Below are positions 20,901 through 31,869 of a DNA stretch of 64,000 bases, piece by piece. The DNA lies in the NCBI GenBank assembly GCA_905221605.1, contig CAJNDS010002656.1:149001-213000 (forward strand), read 5' to 3'. Position 1 is the stretch's first letter. Every line of letters starts with the position of its first letter. The notes under the pieces are model-generated. The model did no database searches and was not told the DNA's origin. It was given only the letters and a program-made list of their open reading frames with translations. Source of the stretch: Symbiodinium natans (Eukaryota; Sar; Dinophyceae; Suessiales; Symbiodiniaceae). The translations under genes and the position numbers were made by a program.

Positions 20901-21423
20901 AACCCTCAAACCCAACAAGCCCCAGGGTTTAGGGTTTGGGGTTTAGGGTTTGCGGGCATTGGGTTTCAGATTTTGGTCTCATCCACTCGCACGTCAAACG
21001 ACCGCAGTATGTAGGGGGTTGGGCTTTGGGGTTTAGGGTTACAGGGGGTCTACAGGGTCTAGGAGTTTAGGATTTTAGCAGGCCCCTGTTGGCACTGTCT
21101 ACTAAGTTCGAGTAGACCTCAAGTTACCCCATGGGTCCATGTACCTATATAGTATATACTTGGGCCACAGAGCTGCTATATGGGAACCCCTTTGAGGCCC
21201 AAGTATGCGTTTGTGGTCTCTTTAAGCAGAGTTTCTGTTTTATAGGGCATATATCCGGGGTTCTTATTAGGGTATCTAGGGGCCATATTAACAGAGAAAG
21301 AGGCCACCGGCCTTTAACATACAGACTATATTATATAGGCATATGGACCCAGGGTTAGAACGCCCCAAAACCCTGAGCCAACATGCTCGGACATGCTCGA
21401 GGCTCAAATCGGGGCCCTATGAT

Positions 21424-21525
21424 CCCTAAACCCTAAACCCTAAACCCTAAACCCTAAACCCTAAACCCTAAACCCTAAACCCTAAACCCTAAACCCTAAA
21501 CCCTAAACCCTAAACCCTAAACCCT
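21424..21525 (-). repeat. CCCTAAA array, about 14 copies
   Basis: Perfect heptamers. Confidence 0.97.
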
Positions 21526-21540
21526 TAGCCCTATCCGAAG

Positions 21541-21597
21541 CGCGTGAGGATTGAGAAGGAAAATGAAGAGTTCCATGGTCTGATCCACAAGCTGCTT
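21541..21597 (+). CDS. Exon-like island
   Basis: After CCGAAG it reads RVRIEKENEEFHGLIHKLL, then GTCACT. Charged and helix-like, similar in style to the island at 20658. CCCTAAA left, TTTAGGG-like right. Confidence 0.3.
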
Positions 21598-21779
21598 GTC
21601 ACTCCATATGTTTAGTTTAGGGGTCTAGGGGTTTAGGGGTCTAGGGGTCTAGCGGTCTAGGGGTCTAGGGTTTAGGGTTTAGGGTTTAGGGTTAAAATCC
21701 AGGAATCTACAGTTTTCACCCTTGACCCTAAACCCCAAACCCTAAACACAAAACCCCAAAGGTTTGCTTTCACAGCTAA

Positions 21780-22092
21780 TGCTGGCGACAGGATTAGACG
21801 AAGTGGCAGTGTCTTGCAACAAAGTGTTCTAAAAAAGAAGATGTTGAAGTGTTGTGGAATGCATAAACGTCAGAATTGGTACGATACTTAATTAGAGACT
21901 ATAGTCGCTAAATAAGACAAAGGTTACTGATTAAGGTTACGGTCATTAAAATTGTGTACTGTTTAAGAACTAAGTTTTTATTTCATTAAAGACGAATTTC
22001 CATTAACTAGCGAAATGGTGCTTAAATTATGTCGAATTTTACCTATTATTGCCTTAATTACGATAAGTTTTCTTAATTACTTACTTTTGGAA
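21780..22092. other. AT-rich island
   Basis: About 310 bp of markedly AT-rich unique DNA (TTAATTA, TTAAATTATG) that contrasts with its GC-rich surroundings. It directly precedes the ORF at 22116. No gene or clear element ends. Confidence 0.5.
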
Positions 22093-22115
22093 TCCCTGGG
22101 AGTCTGCAAGCCTAA

Positions 22116-22412
22116 GCGCAGTATGCCCGTTTCCGTGGGCGCAGCCGCAAGCTCAGTGAGGCAAGTCGCCTGAGAGCCCTCGAAAGGATCGGAGTACGCG
22201 TTGTCCAGTGCCGAGCATGGGGACTTGGTGCGCCCGCGACTCTTTTGCGCTTGGCGGAATCAGAACTCCCGGACTCCACGCCGTGCGTGCGATTTCCGTT
22301 CCTGCGAGACGGTGACTTTTGCCGACCAGGCAGCTTCGACAGCCTTGTGAGGACCTGCTTACGCACCTCCCTTGCCAATGCATCGACTAAGCCTGTACCC
22401 TTTGAACCCTGA
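22116..22412 (+). CDS. 98-codon open exon-like segment
   Basis: Open from after an in-frame TAA to TGA at 22410-22412. It has no ATG start and may begin at the acceptor-like AGCGCAG. It includes RLRALERIGVRVVQCRAWGL and FPFLRDGDFCRPGSF. Two minus-strand frames are also open (88 and 76 codons), so GC-rich openness is partly compositional. No family recognised. Confidence 0.35.
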   Translation, partial: AQYARFRGRSRKLSEASRLRALERIGVRVVQCRAWGLGAPATLLRLAESELPDSTPCVRFPFLRDGDFCRPGSFDSLVRTCLRTSLANASTKPVPFEP

Positions 22413-22439
22413 GCCAGATTCGGTGTTAGGGCTTTGTTG

Positions 22440-22590
22440 GCTTAGGGTTCTAGGGTTTTAGGGTTTTAGGGTTTTAGGGTTTTAGGGTTTTAGGGTTTTA
22501 GGGTTTTAGGGTTTTAGGGTTTTAGGGTTTTAGGGTTTTAGGGTTTTAGGGTTTTAGGGTTTTTAGGGTTTTTAGGGTTTTAGGGTTTTA
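22440..22590 (+). repeat. Homogeneous TTTTAGGG octamer array, about 18 copies
   Basis: Nearly uniform TTTTAGGG, the telomere unit known from Chlamydomonas, in a window where TTTAGGG is the rule. Two TTTTTAGGG nonamers lie inside. Confidence 0.95.
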
Positions 22591-22875
22591 GGGAGGCGGG
22601 TTTAGGGTTTAGGGTTTAGTCTAGGGTCAGTCATGGGACATCTGCGGCGGCTTGCTCTCTTTTTTCTGAGCCAGCCCCGGACGGCTCTAGCTTCAACAAT
22701 GGTTTAGGGTTTCGGTTTAGGGTTCAACATCTGGGACTACATGCCGGCTCTCATCGCCCTTAAGACAGGATCAAGGGGAGGTTGTCCCTAAGCACTCGAA
22801 CACGAGATCCTATATAGGGGTCGGAAAAATGACTAATAACGTCCCCTTCTGGTCCCTATATTGTACTATAATTAA

Positions 22876-22896
22876 CCCCCCCCCCCCCCCCCCCCC
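22876..22896. repeat. C21 homopolymer tract
   Basis: Longest of about 12 C or G runs of 13 or more in the window. It sits in an element-like context (TACTATAATTAA ... TTCTAATTATTAA). Confidence 0.9.
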
Positions 22897-22988
22897 GAAC
22901 AAACCCTGTTCTAATTATTAACGCTCCTACAGCTACAGTAGGGTGTTTGAGGGTGTACGTCTTGGCTGAACTCGTATCGAGGGCTCAG

Positions 22989-23058
22989 GGCTTCAAGAAC
23001 TGCCAAAGTTGGCGGAAGCGCTTGGCATCGCCCCAGCTGGGACTCAACAGGGCTTCTG
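22989..23058 (+). CDS. Exon-like island
   Basis: After GGCTCAG it reads LQELPKLAEALGIAPAGTQQ. A TTTAGGG array follows. Confidence 0.25.
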
Positions 23059-23430
23059 AGGGTTTAGGGTTTAGGGTTTAGGGTTTAGGGTTTAGGGTTT
23101 AGGATTTAGGGTTTCGGGTTTAGGGTTTGGGGTGGGTTTAGGTGTGTAGGGCTTGGAGTTGAGGGTTTAGGGCGTATGCTCGAGTCTCACAAGTTCTGAA
23201 AGGCTACTCGGAAAGGCGCCCACGCGGGCACAGACAGACTGGCATAGGGTTTAGGGTTTAGGTTTTAGGGATTAGGATTTAGGGTTTAGGGTATCTGCAT
23301 CCACGTGGGTTTTTTCCCGTCACAGCAGGGGCATCCCGAATGTTCGCCCAAAAGCTCAAAGTACCAATTCCAGGAGCTTGCTTGCTGTCATTTCAGCACA
23401 CGCAAGCTTTGATGATGAGGATCAGGAAGC

Positions 23431-23676
23431 TAACCCTAAACCCCAAACCCCAAGCCCCAAACCCCAAACCCTAAACCCTAAACCCTAAACCCTAAACCCC
23501 AAACCCCAAACCCCAAACCCTAAACCCTAAACCCTAAACCCTAAACCCCAAACCCTAAACCCCAAACCCTAAACCCTAAACCCTAAACCCTAAACCCTAA
23601 ACCCTAAACCCTAAACCCTAAACCCTAAACCCTAAACCCTAAACCCTAAACCCTAAACCCTAAACCCTAAACCCCC
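23431..23676 (-). repeat. CCCTAAA / CCCCAAA array, about 35 copies
   Basis: Long array starting with interleaved CCCCAAA variants and becoming purely canonical. Confidence 0.97.
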
Positions 23677-23681
23677 CCCAG

Positions 23682-23760
23682 GTTCGGTGCGGCCGTCAAG
23701 GAAGACCACCTCACCAAAGTGCACAAAGTGATGACGGTTCTGCGTTCCTGGCCTTGCTTC
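23682..23760 (+). CDS. Exon-like island between the two longest opposed arrays
   Basis: Follows a C-tract plus CAG and reads FGAAVKEDHLTKVHKVMTVL then RSWPCF. A ~245 bp CCCTAAA array precedes it and a ~570 bp TTTAGGG/TTTGGGG array follows, so the flanks are inverted. Confidence 0.3.
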
Positions 23761-24330
23761 TTAGGGTTTAGGGTTTAGGGTTTAGGGTTTAGGGTTTAGG
23801 GTTTAGGGTTTGGGGTTTGGGGTTTGGGGGTTGGGGTTTGGGGTTTAGGGTTTAGGGTTTGGGGGTTGGGGTTTAGGGTTTGGGGTTTAGGGTTTAGGGT
23901 TTAGGGTTTAGGGTTTGGGGTTTGGGGTTTGGGGTTTAGGGTTTGGGGTTTGGGGTTTAGGGTTTGGGGTTGGTTTAGGTTTGGGGTTTGGGTTTTGGGT
24001 TTAGGTTTAGGGTTTAGGGTTTAGGGTTTAGGGTTTGGGGTTTGGGGTTTGGGGGTTGGGGGTTGGGGTTTAGGGTTTAGGGTTTAGGGTTTGGGGTTTA
24101 GGGTTTAGGGTTTAGGGTTTGGGGTTTGGGGGGGTTTGGGGTTTGGGGTTTCGGGTTTAGGGTTTGGGGTTTGGGGTTTGGGGTTTAGGGTTTAGGGTTT
24201 AGGGTTTAGGGTTTAGGGTTTGGGGTTTAGGGTTTAGGGTTTGGGGTTTCGGGGTTGGGGTTTAGGGTTTGGGGTTTAGGGTTTGGGGTTTGGGGGTTGG
24301 GGTTTGGGGTTTAGGGCTTAGGGTTTAGGG
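23761..24330 (+). repeat. TTTAGGG / TTTGGGG mixed array, about 80 units
   Basis: Largest telomere-like block in the window, alternating between TTTAGGG and TTTGGGG with occasional GTTGGGG. The A/G alternation at one position is not random along the array but comes in runs. Confidence 0.97.
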
Positions 24331-24618
24331 CAAAACCCGAACCCCTGAACGTCTCAAGGAGATAGGCCATCCTTCACCCAAAGAATTCAGCCCTAAACCC
24401 TCAGAAGAGTCCCCAAGTAGTACTCATGAATGTCAGCCGTCTGTCAGGGTCTGGCAGGTTTCTGGGTTGAGTCGAGGGGTTGTGTGTGGAGTTGTTTGGG
24501 CAGGGGCGGGGGGTGGGGGGGGGGGGGGACAGGTGCAAACCCTCAACCCTAGACCCCAGCCCCTAGCCCCTAGACCCTAGACCCTAAACCCCAAACCCTA
24601 AACCCCAGCCCGGGACCC

Positions 24619-24693
24619 GATTTTGCTGGTGGGAGAACTGGCGCCATGTTGGGCAAGACTGCTTCCTTCGAGTCGGTCAAGAGAAAGGCCTAA
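24619..24693 (+). CDS. Possible terminal exon
   Basis: Reads DFAGGRTGAMLGKTASFESV then KRKA and TAA. No good acceptor nearby except CCCCAG at 24603-24608. Confidence 0.2.
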   Translation, partial: DFAGGRTGAMLGKTASFESVKRKA

Positions 24694-24953
24694 AAAACCC
24701 TAACCGCCCTACCCCGGTTCAGGGTTTAGGGTTTAGGGTCCCCCCCCCCCCCCCGGACACACCCACCCGGTGGGCGTCGTAGGAGTCGTAGAGTTTAGGG
24801 TTAGAGGCTTCCCTAGGGTTTGGGGTGCAGAGGGTTTAGGCTTCAGGGAGTTAAGGGTTTAGGGAGTTTGGGGTTTCAGGAGTTTAGGGCTTAGGGATAT
24901 AAATGTGTACCGATCGCTTGTTAAGACTACAACCTGTATTCTGAAATATGCTT

Positions 24954-25050
24954 TGGGATGTGCCCCCTTCTACAGTCCTCAATAGGAATTTATAGTACCC
25001 CCCTGTTATAATCCCTAGTAAGGACTGTTTGTGTAAGGGGGAACATCCCA
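24954..25050. mobile_element. MITE-like foldback element, family 1 (copy B, compact)
   Basis: About 97 bp and almost wholly palindromic: GGGATGTGCCCCC...ACAGTCCT...ATAGTACCCCCC...AGGACTGT...GGGGGAACATCCC. Same family as 1782-1947. Confidence 0.75.
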
Positions 25051-25412
25051 CAATCTCCGAACTACCCACCCAGGAGCTCCCCAAATCGCAAAGCCCGAAG
25101 CCCTAGCCTCGTAGCTCTAAACTCCTAAACCCCAGACCCCGTGATTTCTAAGTCCCAAACCCCAAAACCCTAAGTATCCCTAAACCTCAAACCCCCAACC
25201 CTAAACCCTGAATATCCCTAAGCCCTAAACCCTAGATATGAAGCCCGTGGCCCAAAACAAATCCCAGATGGCGACAACGCCTCGAGTGACAACGTCTCGC
25301 ACGAAGACTCTTGGGCTACTTGAGAATATTTTTTGAATTTATTTCTTAGGTACAGTACTGAAATTCCCTGAACCATAAACCCTAAACCCTACAGATTCCA
25401 AGTTCAGTATAG

Positions 25413-25487
25413 GACTCCTCCCACTCGCACGAAGCGGAGTCGGTCGGGCTGGACGATGATGCCGAAGACGAAGATCCCCGGACCTAA
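25413..25487 (+). CDS. Probable terminal exon, acidic tail
   Basis: Acceptor TTCAGTATAG, then an in-phase frame DSSHSHEAESVGLDDDAEDE ending in TAA. Acidic C-terminal-like tail. CCCTAAA left, TTTAGGG right. Confidence 0.3.
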   Translation, partial: DSSHSHEAESVGLDDDAEDEDPRT

Positions 25488-26247
25488 CAGGGGGTTTAGG
25501 GTTTTTAGTGCTTGGGTAGTTCTCTATGTTAGGGTCCTTGTCTTGGGTCCCTGTACAGTACGGCACCCTTGAAAGAAGCCGTCAGATGTGGCAGGGCGTG
25601 TGATTTACAATGTTTCAAGAGCTTATGTCACACATCTGCAAGTCACGCATGCACGGCTGAGCGCAGCGCAGAAGAGCTTATAGTAAATAGCTTTTCGGAG
25701 TTGGGGCAATCTTGTCTGAAATCTAGGGGAGTGGTGTTTCGGCAGCCCCGCACTCCCCAAACACACAAAAAGCCCTCAAGCCTCAACTCCAAAGTTCTCA
25801 AGGGGCTAGACCCTAAACCCTAAATCCTAAACCCTAAACCCTAAACCCTAAACCCTAATTAAACCCTAAACCCTAAACCTGGACTTCGCCTTCCGGAGCT
25901 TCAGGGACGTTATGTAAGGCTTTAGGAGGCCTCACCCCTAAGACCCTCAATCCCCATGTTCAAAGTTTGAGGGGTTTAGGGCGAGGGTTTAGGGTTTTAG
26001 GGTTTAGGGCTTAGGGCTTAGGGCTTGGGGCTTGGGGCTTAGGATTAGTTTTAGGGTTTTAGGGGTTGTAGGGTTGATCGTGCTTATATGGTTTATAGGG
26101 TTCGAGGGGTTTTTGGCCTTGAGGGTTCTAGGTTTAGGTTTTTTGGTTTGTAAACCCTAGAAGCCTTCGTTATAAGCCCTATGAACACTGTAAACCCGAT
26201 TGGCCCCATAAACCCTCCACGGCCTATAAGCCCTACAGTAGCCACAG

Positions 26248-26402
26248 GAACGGCCGGACGTGACGAACCTGAATGGCAAGGTGGAGGAGAGGGCTCACTC
26301 CGCGGCTCCGGCCCATATGCTGGATTCGGTAGTCGTGCCTGTCTCTGGTTCCAAAAAAGTTTCCCCAGAAACACAGAAAAAAAGAGGCTAAAACAACCCT
26401 AA
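26248..26402 (+). CDS. Exon-like segment with stop
   Basis: After GTAGCCACAG it reads TAGRDEPEWQGGGEGSLRGS and continues about 50 codons to TAA, ending basic (NTEKKRLKQP). Surrounding sequence is degenerate CCCTAAA/TTTAGGG. A minus frame of 93 codons overlaps. Confidence 0.25.
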
Positions 26403-26583
26403 GCCCTAAACCCTAAACCCTAAATGCTAAACCCCAAACCCAACCGTAAATCTTTGAAAGCCCTTCAATGTCAGCCTGCCCAAGTTGGGCGCATCTCGAG
26501 AGTTCTGCAGTCGACTCCCTCAGCCCCCAAAATCCTCAAGCCCTCAAGCCGCCATCCCCCCTAAACCCTCAAACGGCGGTGGG

Positions 26584-26696
26584 GTGTAGGGTTTAGGGTT
26601 TAGGGTTTAGGGTTTAGGGTTTAGGGTTTAGGGTTTAGGGTTTAGGGTTTAGGGTTTAGGGTTTAGGGTTTAGGGTTTAGGGTTTAGGGTTTAGGG
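26584..26696 (+). repeat. TTTAGGG array, about 16 copies
   Basis: Perfect heptamers. Confidence 0.97.
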
Positions 26697-26849
26697 CCGA
26701 AGCCCTAATCCCTAAACCCTAAACTTTGCCCTAAACCCTAAACTTCCGAACCCCATCTAAACCCTAAACTTCAGCATCCCAAACTCCAGCACCCCAAAAC
26801 CCGAGATCTGTGAGGAGTCTCGGGGGCAGGAGAGGGCGGCACTTTGGGG

Positions 26850-27500
26850 GCTTTCGGGCTCGGAGGTTTAGGCGGTTTCAGAGTTTTTTGCGTTTTCTCT
26901 TTTTTGGCAATTTAGGGTTTATAGAGGCTTGAGTCAGTGAGTGAGGGTGTTTAAAAGGATTTTCAGGAGTTTAGAAAGGGTTTGGCGGCTTGGGAAGGTA
27001 TGTTTGTTTAGGTTTGGGTGTTTAGGTGTTTAGGGCTTAGGGGGTTGAGGATTTAGGCTCTAGGGGTTTAGGAGTTTGGGAGTTTAGGTGCTTAGGGACA
27101 GGGAGCTTGAGGCTTACTAGAAGTCTAGTGTTGGGGGGTTAGAGTTCTTCTTCTCGAGAATCTCAAAAGAATTGTTAATAATTAGGGTTCAGGAGTTTGG
27201 GGGGATCTAGGGTTGAGGGCGCAACGTTTAGGAGCTTCGGGTTCAGCAGTACAGGGGATTTGCGGTTAACCCAAGCTTTCAACCCCCTAATCCCGAAACC
27301 CAAACATTTGAGAATGTGCCATCCCCTTCCCCAACCAACAGGACCTGAATCCTAATTGGGCAAGTAAAAAAAACTTAAGCTTAGACACCTCATCTCAAGC
27401 TAACCCTAAAGCCCTGAAACCCTAACATCCTACACCCTAAAGCAATGAAGCCGAAAGCCCGTACCCTCAACCTTAACCTTCGCCCCCTCCAAAACAAGAA
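26850..27500. repeat. Highly diverged telomere-like region
   Basis: Scattered GTTTAGG and GGAGTTTAGG motifs separated by irregular spacers, then C-rich mirror motifs after 27270. I see no gene. Confidence 0.45.
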
Positions 27501-28149
27501 GGTATCAAAATCCTAACCCTAAACCCTAAACCCTAAACCCTAAACCCTAAACCCTAAAACCCTAAACCCTCCCTGAGGATTCCGCCGTCGGCTGAGATGT
27601 GAGGTGGCCGGTTGTTGGCTTTCGCCTATAGGGGCTCCTGAACTCATCGCAAACCTTCAACGAAGCAACGGCCATCCCATCCCCTGAATCTCACACAGTT
27701 TAGGGCGTAGGATGAAGGAGGTTTAGGGTTTAGGGTTTAGGGTTTCGGGTTTAGGGTTTAGGGTTTAGGGTTTAGGGCAAGAGGGTTTAGGCTTGAAGGG
27801 GCTTACTGAACTTATCAAAGGGTGCTTACTGAACCCTGGTTTCGTAAGTTGCCACCCACTTCCCTACGGAGTGCTACTTGCAAATCTTTGCGGGGTTATG
27901 TTCATGGGGATGGTTTCCTCCTCTAAACCCTAAACTTAAACCCCCAAACCTCTATCCCCAGCACTTTACTATGTATTTCCAGGAAAGGTTCCTGTTTAGG
28001 GTTTAGGCTTAGGTAAACCCCAAACCCTAAACTTTAAACCCCAAACCCCTATCCCCAGTACTATGTATTTCCAGGAAAGGTTCCTGTTTATTCCCAGCTT
28101 GCTGGGCAACCAAGAAGACTTCCACTTGGTGTTGTGTTTGCGTTAGTGT

Positions 28150-28243
28150 TTGTGTGTTCCCCTTATACTAACAGTTATTGGGATTGTAGTACCCCCTATT
28201 ATCATCCCTATTAAGGACTGGTAGTTTAAGGGGGAACACCCCA
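28150..28243. mobile_element. MITE-like foldback element, family 1 (copy C)
   Basis: GTGTTCCCCTTATACTAACAG ends pair with GGTAGTTTAAGGGGGAACAC. About 94 bp. It marks the end of the telomere mosaic; the next 9 kb lacks such repeats. Confidence 0.7.
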
Positions 28244-28456
28244 ATTTGTGTGTAAAGGGAAAGAAATATCAAGCAATAACGATACATGAATACAATACAT
28301 AAATACATACACAAATAAGTTTATACATATATATATATATATATGAGGCAGGAACCTTTACGTATGATTTGACATAGGTCTTTTGTTTATATACAATGGA
28401 CTGTTTAAACCCTAATCTCTTTGGCCAGACACTTTCTGTTGCTGGCTCCTCCTGCC

Positions 28457-29432
28457 ACAAAAGCAGAAGCATTTAAACCTTTGGAAGCTCTTATAACTAC
28501 TACATATTTAAACTTCAGCAGTTCAACCCTTGTTTTTTTTGAGAGAAAGGCAGTAACCACAGAATTGACGAGATTTCGGGCTTAGGGTAATGGACGGAAG
28601 GTTTCTACAAAGAAAGGGTCTAACCGAGTCTAACCACAGAACTTGACGAATTTGGTGTGTAGGGTTTAGCCAAAGGCTTTTGAAGAGAAAGGGTCTAACC
28701 GACGCGCTTTTCTATACCGTATTGTTTTTACAAAACCCACAGAAGCTACCTGAAACTAAATTGCACAACGTTCGTTTCGGTTGCTTCTTTATGTTTGCTG
28801 TCTTTGTTGAATAAGTTGTTCTTTCCGTAGACCTTGCGCTATTTCTCTTTTCTCAATGCATTTTGTTTTGTTGTTGCAGAACAACAAACTCTAATCGAAA
28901 CTAAGTTGCTCAACTTCAATTCCTTTTTTTCTCTCTCTGAAAATATGGTGGTTTCCATAGCCTTGTGCTGCTGTTCAATGCATTTTGTTTTGTTATTGTA
29001 GTATGAGCCACAGAATTCAATCGAAAGTCATGTGTCTAGGTCATCTGAAAGCTCTTTTATCTCTGTGTAGGTAATGAGTGCCCTTGCCTCTTCTGAAAAG
29101 GGTCCTCCAAGGGCTCCCCTCTCTCCTTCTTCTTTTTTGGGGAATGACAGAGCTCCTGATTTACACCTTATGAAAAAGCCTTTCTCCTACTTGAAGAAGT
29201 GTTTCCTAGAAAGAGATAGAGGAGATCTTCCATTTCCTCGAGAGACAGATCTTTCATTGAAAACAAACACAGGAGGACTTTCATGTCCCATTAAGAGAGA
29301 GAGGAGCTCTCTCCTGCTGCATTAAAAGATAGAGGACATCGTTCGTGTCCAGTTTTCATTTCCTATAAAGGAGAGGGGGGAGGGGGAGGGGGGGGGTGGC
29401 CGGCTTAAATAGGGTTTATTTGGAAGCTGAGG
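28457..29432. repeat. Direct duplication, left copy (~975 bp)
   Basis: Highly similar to 33396-34312, offset about 4.94 kb. It includes stretches like TTGTTTTGTTGTTGCAG and TTGTTATTGTAG that resemble splice acceptors, and an 83-codon ORF (29074-29325) that the right copy loses through a deletion. It could be terminal repeats of an element or a segmental duplication. The ends do not show TG...CA. Confidence 0.8.
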
Positions 29433-29439
29433 GTCGTGT

Positions 29440-30434
29440 TGTGGTGTGGTAGATAGAAAGGAAAGGGCATGAGAAAGTTGCTAGAGGAGCTCTTCAATTC
29501 CCTTCCTTATCTCCTGTGCTCTTTTCCTTCTTATTGCAACAGGAGAAGACAGGAAAAGGGCTTCCATTCCCATCTTGTTCTTCCTTTCTTGTGTTTTTGT
29601 CATTTAGAGAGGAACAGGAGAAGAGGAGGGAGAGAGAAGGAGAGAGGAGAGATACAGGGAATCCAACTTCAATGGAATAGCAAAGAAAAGAATAGAAGAG
29701 AGATGAATAGAGAAGAGGGAGAGACAAAACAAGGCGCTGAGAAGATGGCACTCTTCTTTATCGTTCCTCCCTCCCTTATCTCTCCCTTCCCTCTTTCTTT
29801 TCGAAATAAGAACAACTAAACAGGAAGAATTATGCAAAGGAGAACAGTAAGAAAAAAGAGCAGAAGAGATAGGCCGAGAAGAGGGATATGATGAAGTACG
29901 GCAAGGTCCACGCGCAAGGAGTCACCCTCTGCCTTACCTTCCACTGCTTTATCATGCAAGTTCCTTTCTTGTGTTTTATCAGTTAAAAGAAACTAGAAGG
30001 AGAGAAGGGAAAGGGACGTGAGAGGGGAGAGAGATAGCAAGGAGGCCACTTATTTTTCTGGAAGGGTACTGAACAGAAGAGAGGAGACAAGAAACAAGGA
30101 GACGGAGGAACGCAACAAGGCACAAAGGAGATGGCACTCTTCTTTATCTGTAATCTCTCCCTTCTTTGTCTCTCCCTTTTCCCTCTATAATTAAACAAGA
30201 CAAGACTATTCTTGCTCTTCGCAGATAGGTGCCCCCTCTCCTCTTCAGGAAGCCCCCTTGCCCTCATTTTGCTTGCTTTCTGAAACGACAAGGAAGCAAC
30301 ACATAGAACGAGAGGAAAGGTGGAGCTCTTCAATTTGTTTCCCTATCTCTTTTTTCTTTTCTTTTTTCATTCAAAAAGGCAAAGAAGCTTCCTTTTGTGT
30401 GTTTTTGAGATTTAAAGGAGAACAAGAGAAGAGA

Positions 30435-30476
<42 letters not shown>

Positions 30477-31126
30477 GAGAGAAAGGAGAGAGAAAGGAGA
30501 GAGGAGAGATCAAAAGTAATGCAACTCTAATGGGAAGAGCAATGACAAGAATGGAAGAGAAATGAAGGCAGGCGAGGGAGGCGCAAAAATCAGGCAAAGA
30601 GAAGACGGTGCTCGTTTTCATCTTTCCTCTGTTTCTTATTTTTCTCTTCTCTTGTTCATGTCCGTTAGAAAGAAAAGACAAAAGGAAGAACAATTAATGA
30701 ACATGTAAGCAAACCCAGCTGATGCTCATGATTTCTCCCTCTCTCTCTCTCTCCCTATATATGGGCGATGGAACGGGTGTCCTGTTTGATCGTTTTCTGC
30801 ATCTTCAAGCGAGGAAAAGGGACCCCACAAGAAAGCACTTAGGGTGTCCCTTTTGCTCGTTTGAAGACACAGCAAGCGATTAAAAGGGACGCCCGTTTTG
30901 GGTTGGCAGCAAGCCCAACTGATGCTCATGATTTTTCTCTCTCCCCATATATGGGCGATGGAACGGGTGTCTTTTTGGATCGTTTTCTGCATCTTCAAGC
31001 GAGGAAAAGGGACACCACAAGGAAACACTTAGTCAGGGTGTCCCTTTTGCTCGTTTGAAGACACAGAAGGCGATTAAAAGGGATGCCCATTTTGGATCGG
31101 CAGCAAACCCAGCTGATGCTCATGAT

Positions 31127-31169
<43 letters not shown>

Positions 31170-31840
31170 TGATAGTTTTCTGCATCTTCAAGGGAGAAAG
31201 AAGGGCACCACCCAAGAAAGAATAGTAACATCAGATGTAGGGAGGGAAATTGAAGGGCTCCTCTCTTTACTTAGTCATTCCCTTTCCTCTCTTCTTATCT
31301 GTTGTTTTCTTCGCTTAAAAAAGCAAAGTAAGGAAAAGGATATTTCCTGAAGAGGAGGGAGGGCACCTATCTGTAAGGAGCAACCGTTTAGAGGGGAGCA
31401 GGAGAAGAGGAGGAAGAGAGAAGGAGAGAGGAGAGATACAGGGAACCCAACTTCAATGGAATAGCAAAGAAAAGAATAGAAGAGAGATGAATAGAGAAGA
31501 GGGAGAGACAAAACAAGGCGCTGAGAAGATGGCGCTCTTCTTTATCTTTCCTCCCTCCCTTATCTCTCCCTTCCCTCTTTCTTTTCGAAATAAGAACAAC
31601 TAAACAGGAAGAATTATGAACAGGAGAACAGTAAGAAAAAAGAGCAGAAGAGATAGGCCGAGAAGAGGGATATGATGAAGCACGGCAAGGTCCACGCGCA
31701 AGGAGTCACCCTCGGTTTACCTTCCACTGCTTTATCACGCAAGTTCCTTTCTTGTGTTTTATCGGTTAAAAGAAACTAGAAGGAGAGAAGGGAAAGGGAA
31801 GTGAGAGAGGAGAGAGATAGCAAGGAGGCCATTTTTCTGG
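29440..31840. repeat. Purine/pyrimidine-skewed region with internal duplications
   Basis: Alternating AG-rich and CT-rich stretches, (AG)n near 30439-30470 and (CT)n near 31130-31165. A block at about 29600-29990 recurs at 31390-31770. A ~180 bp module ('GATCGTTTTCTGCATCTTCA' ... 'CTGATGCTCATGATTT') occurs at 30720-30890 and 30920-31130. The many Ser/Leu- or Arg/Glu-rich ORFs are by-products of this skew. Confidence 0.7.
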
Positions 31841-31869
31841 AGGCGTGCTGCCGTGTTTGAAGAAAGCAG

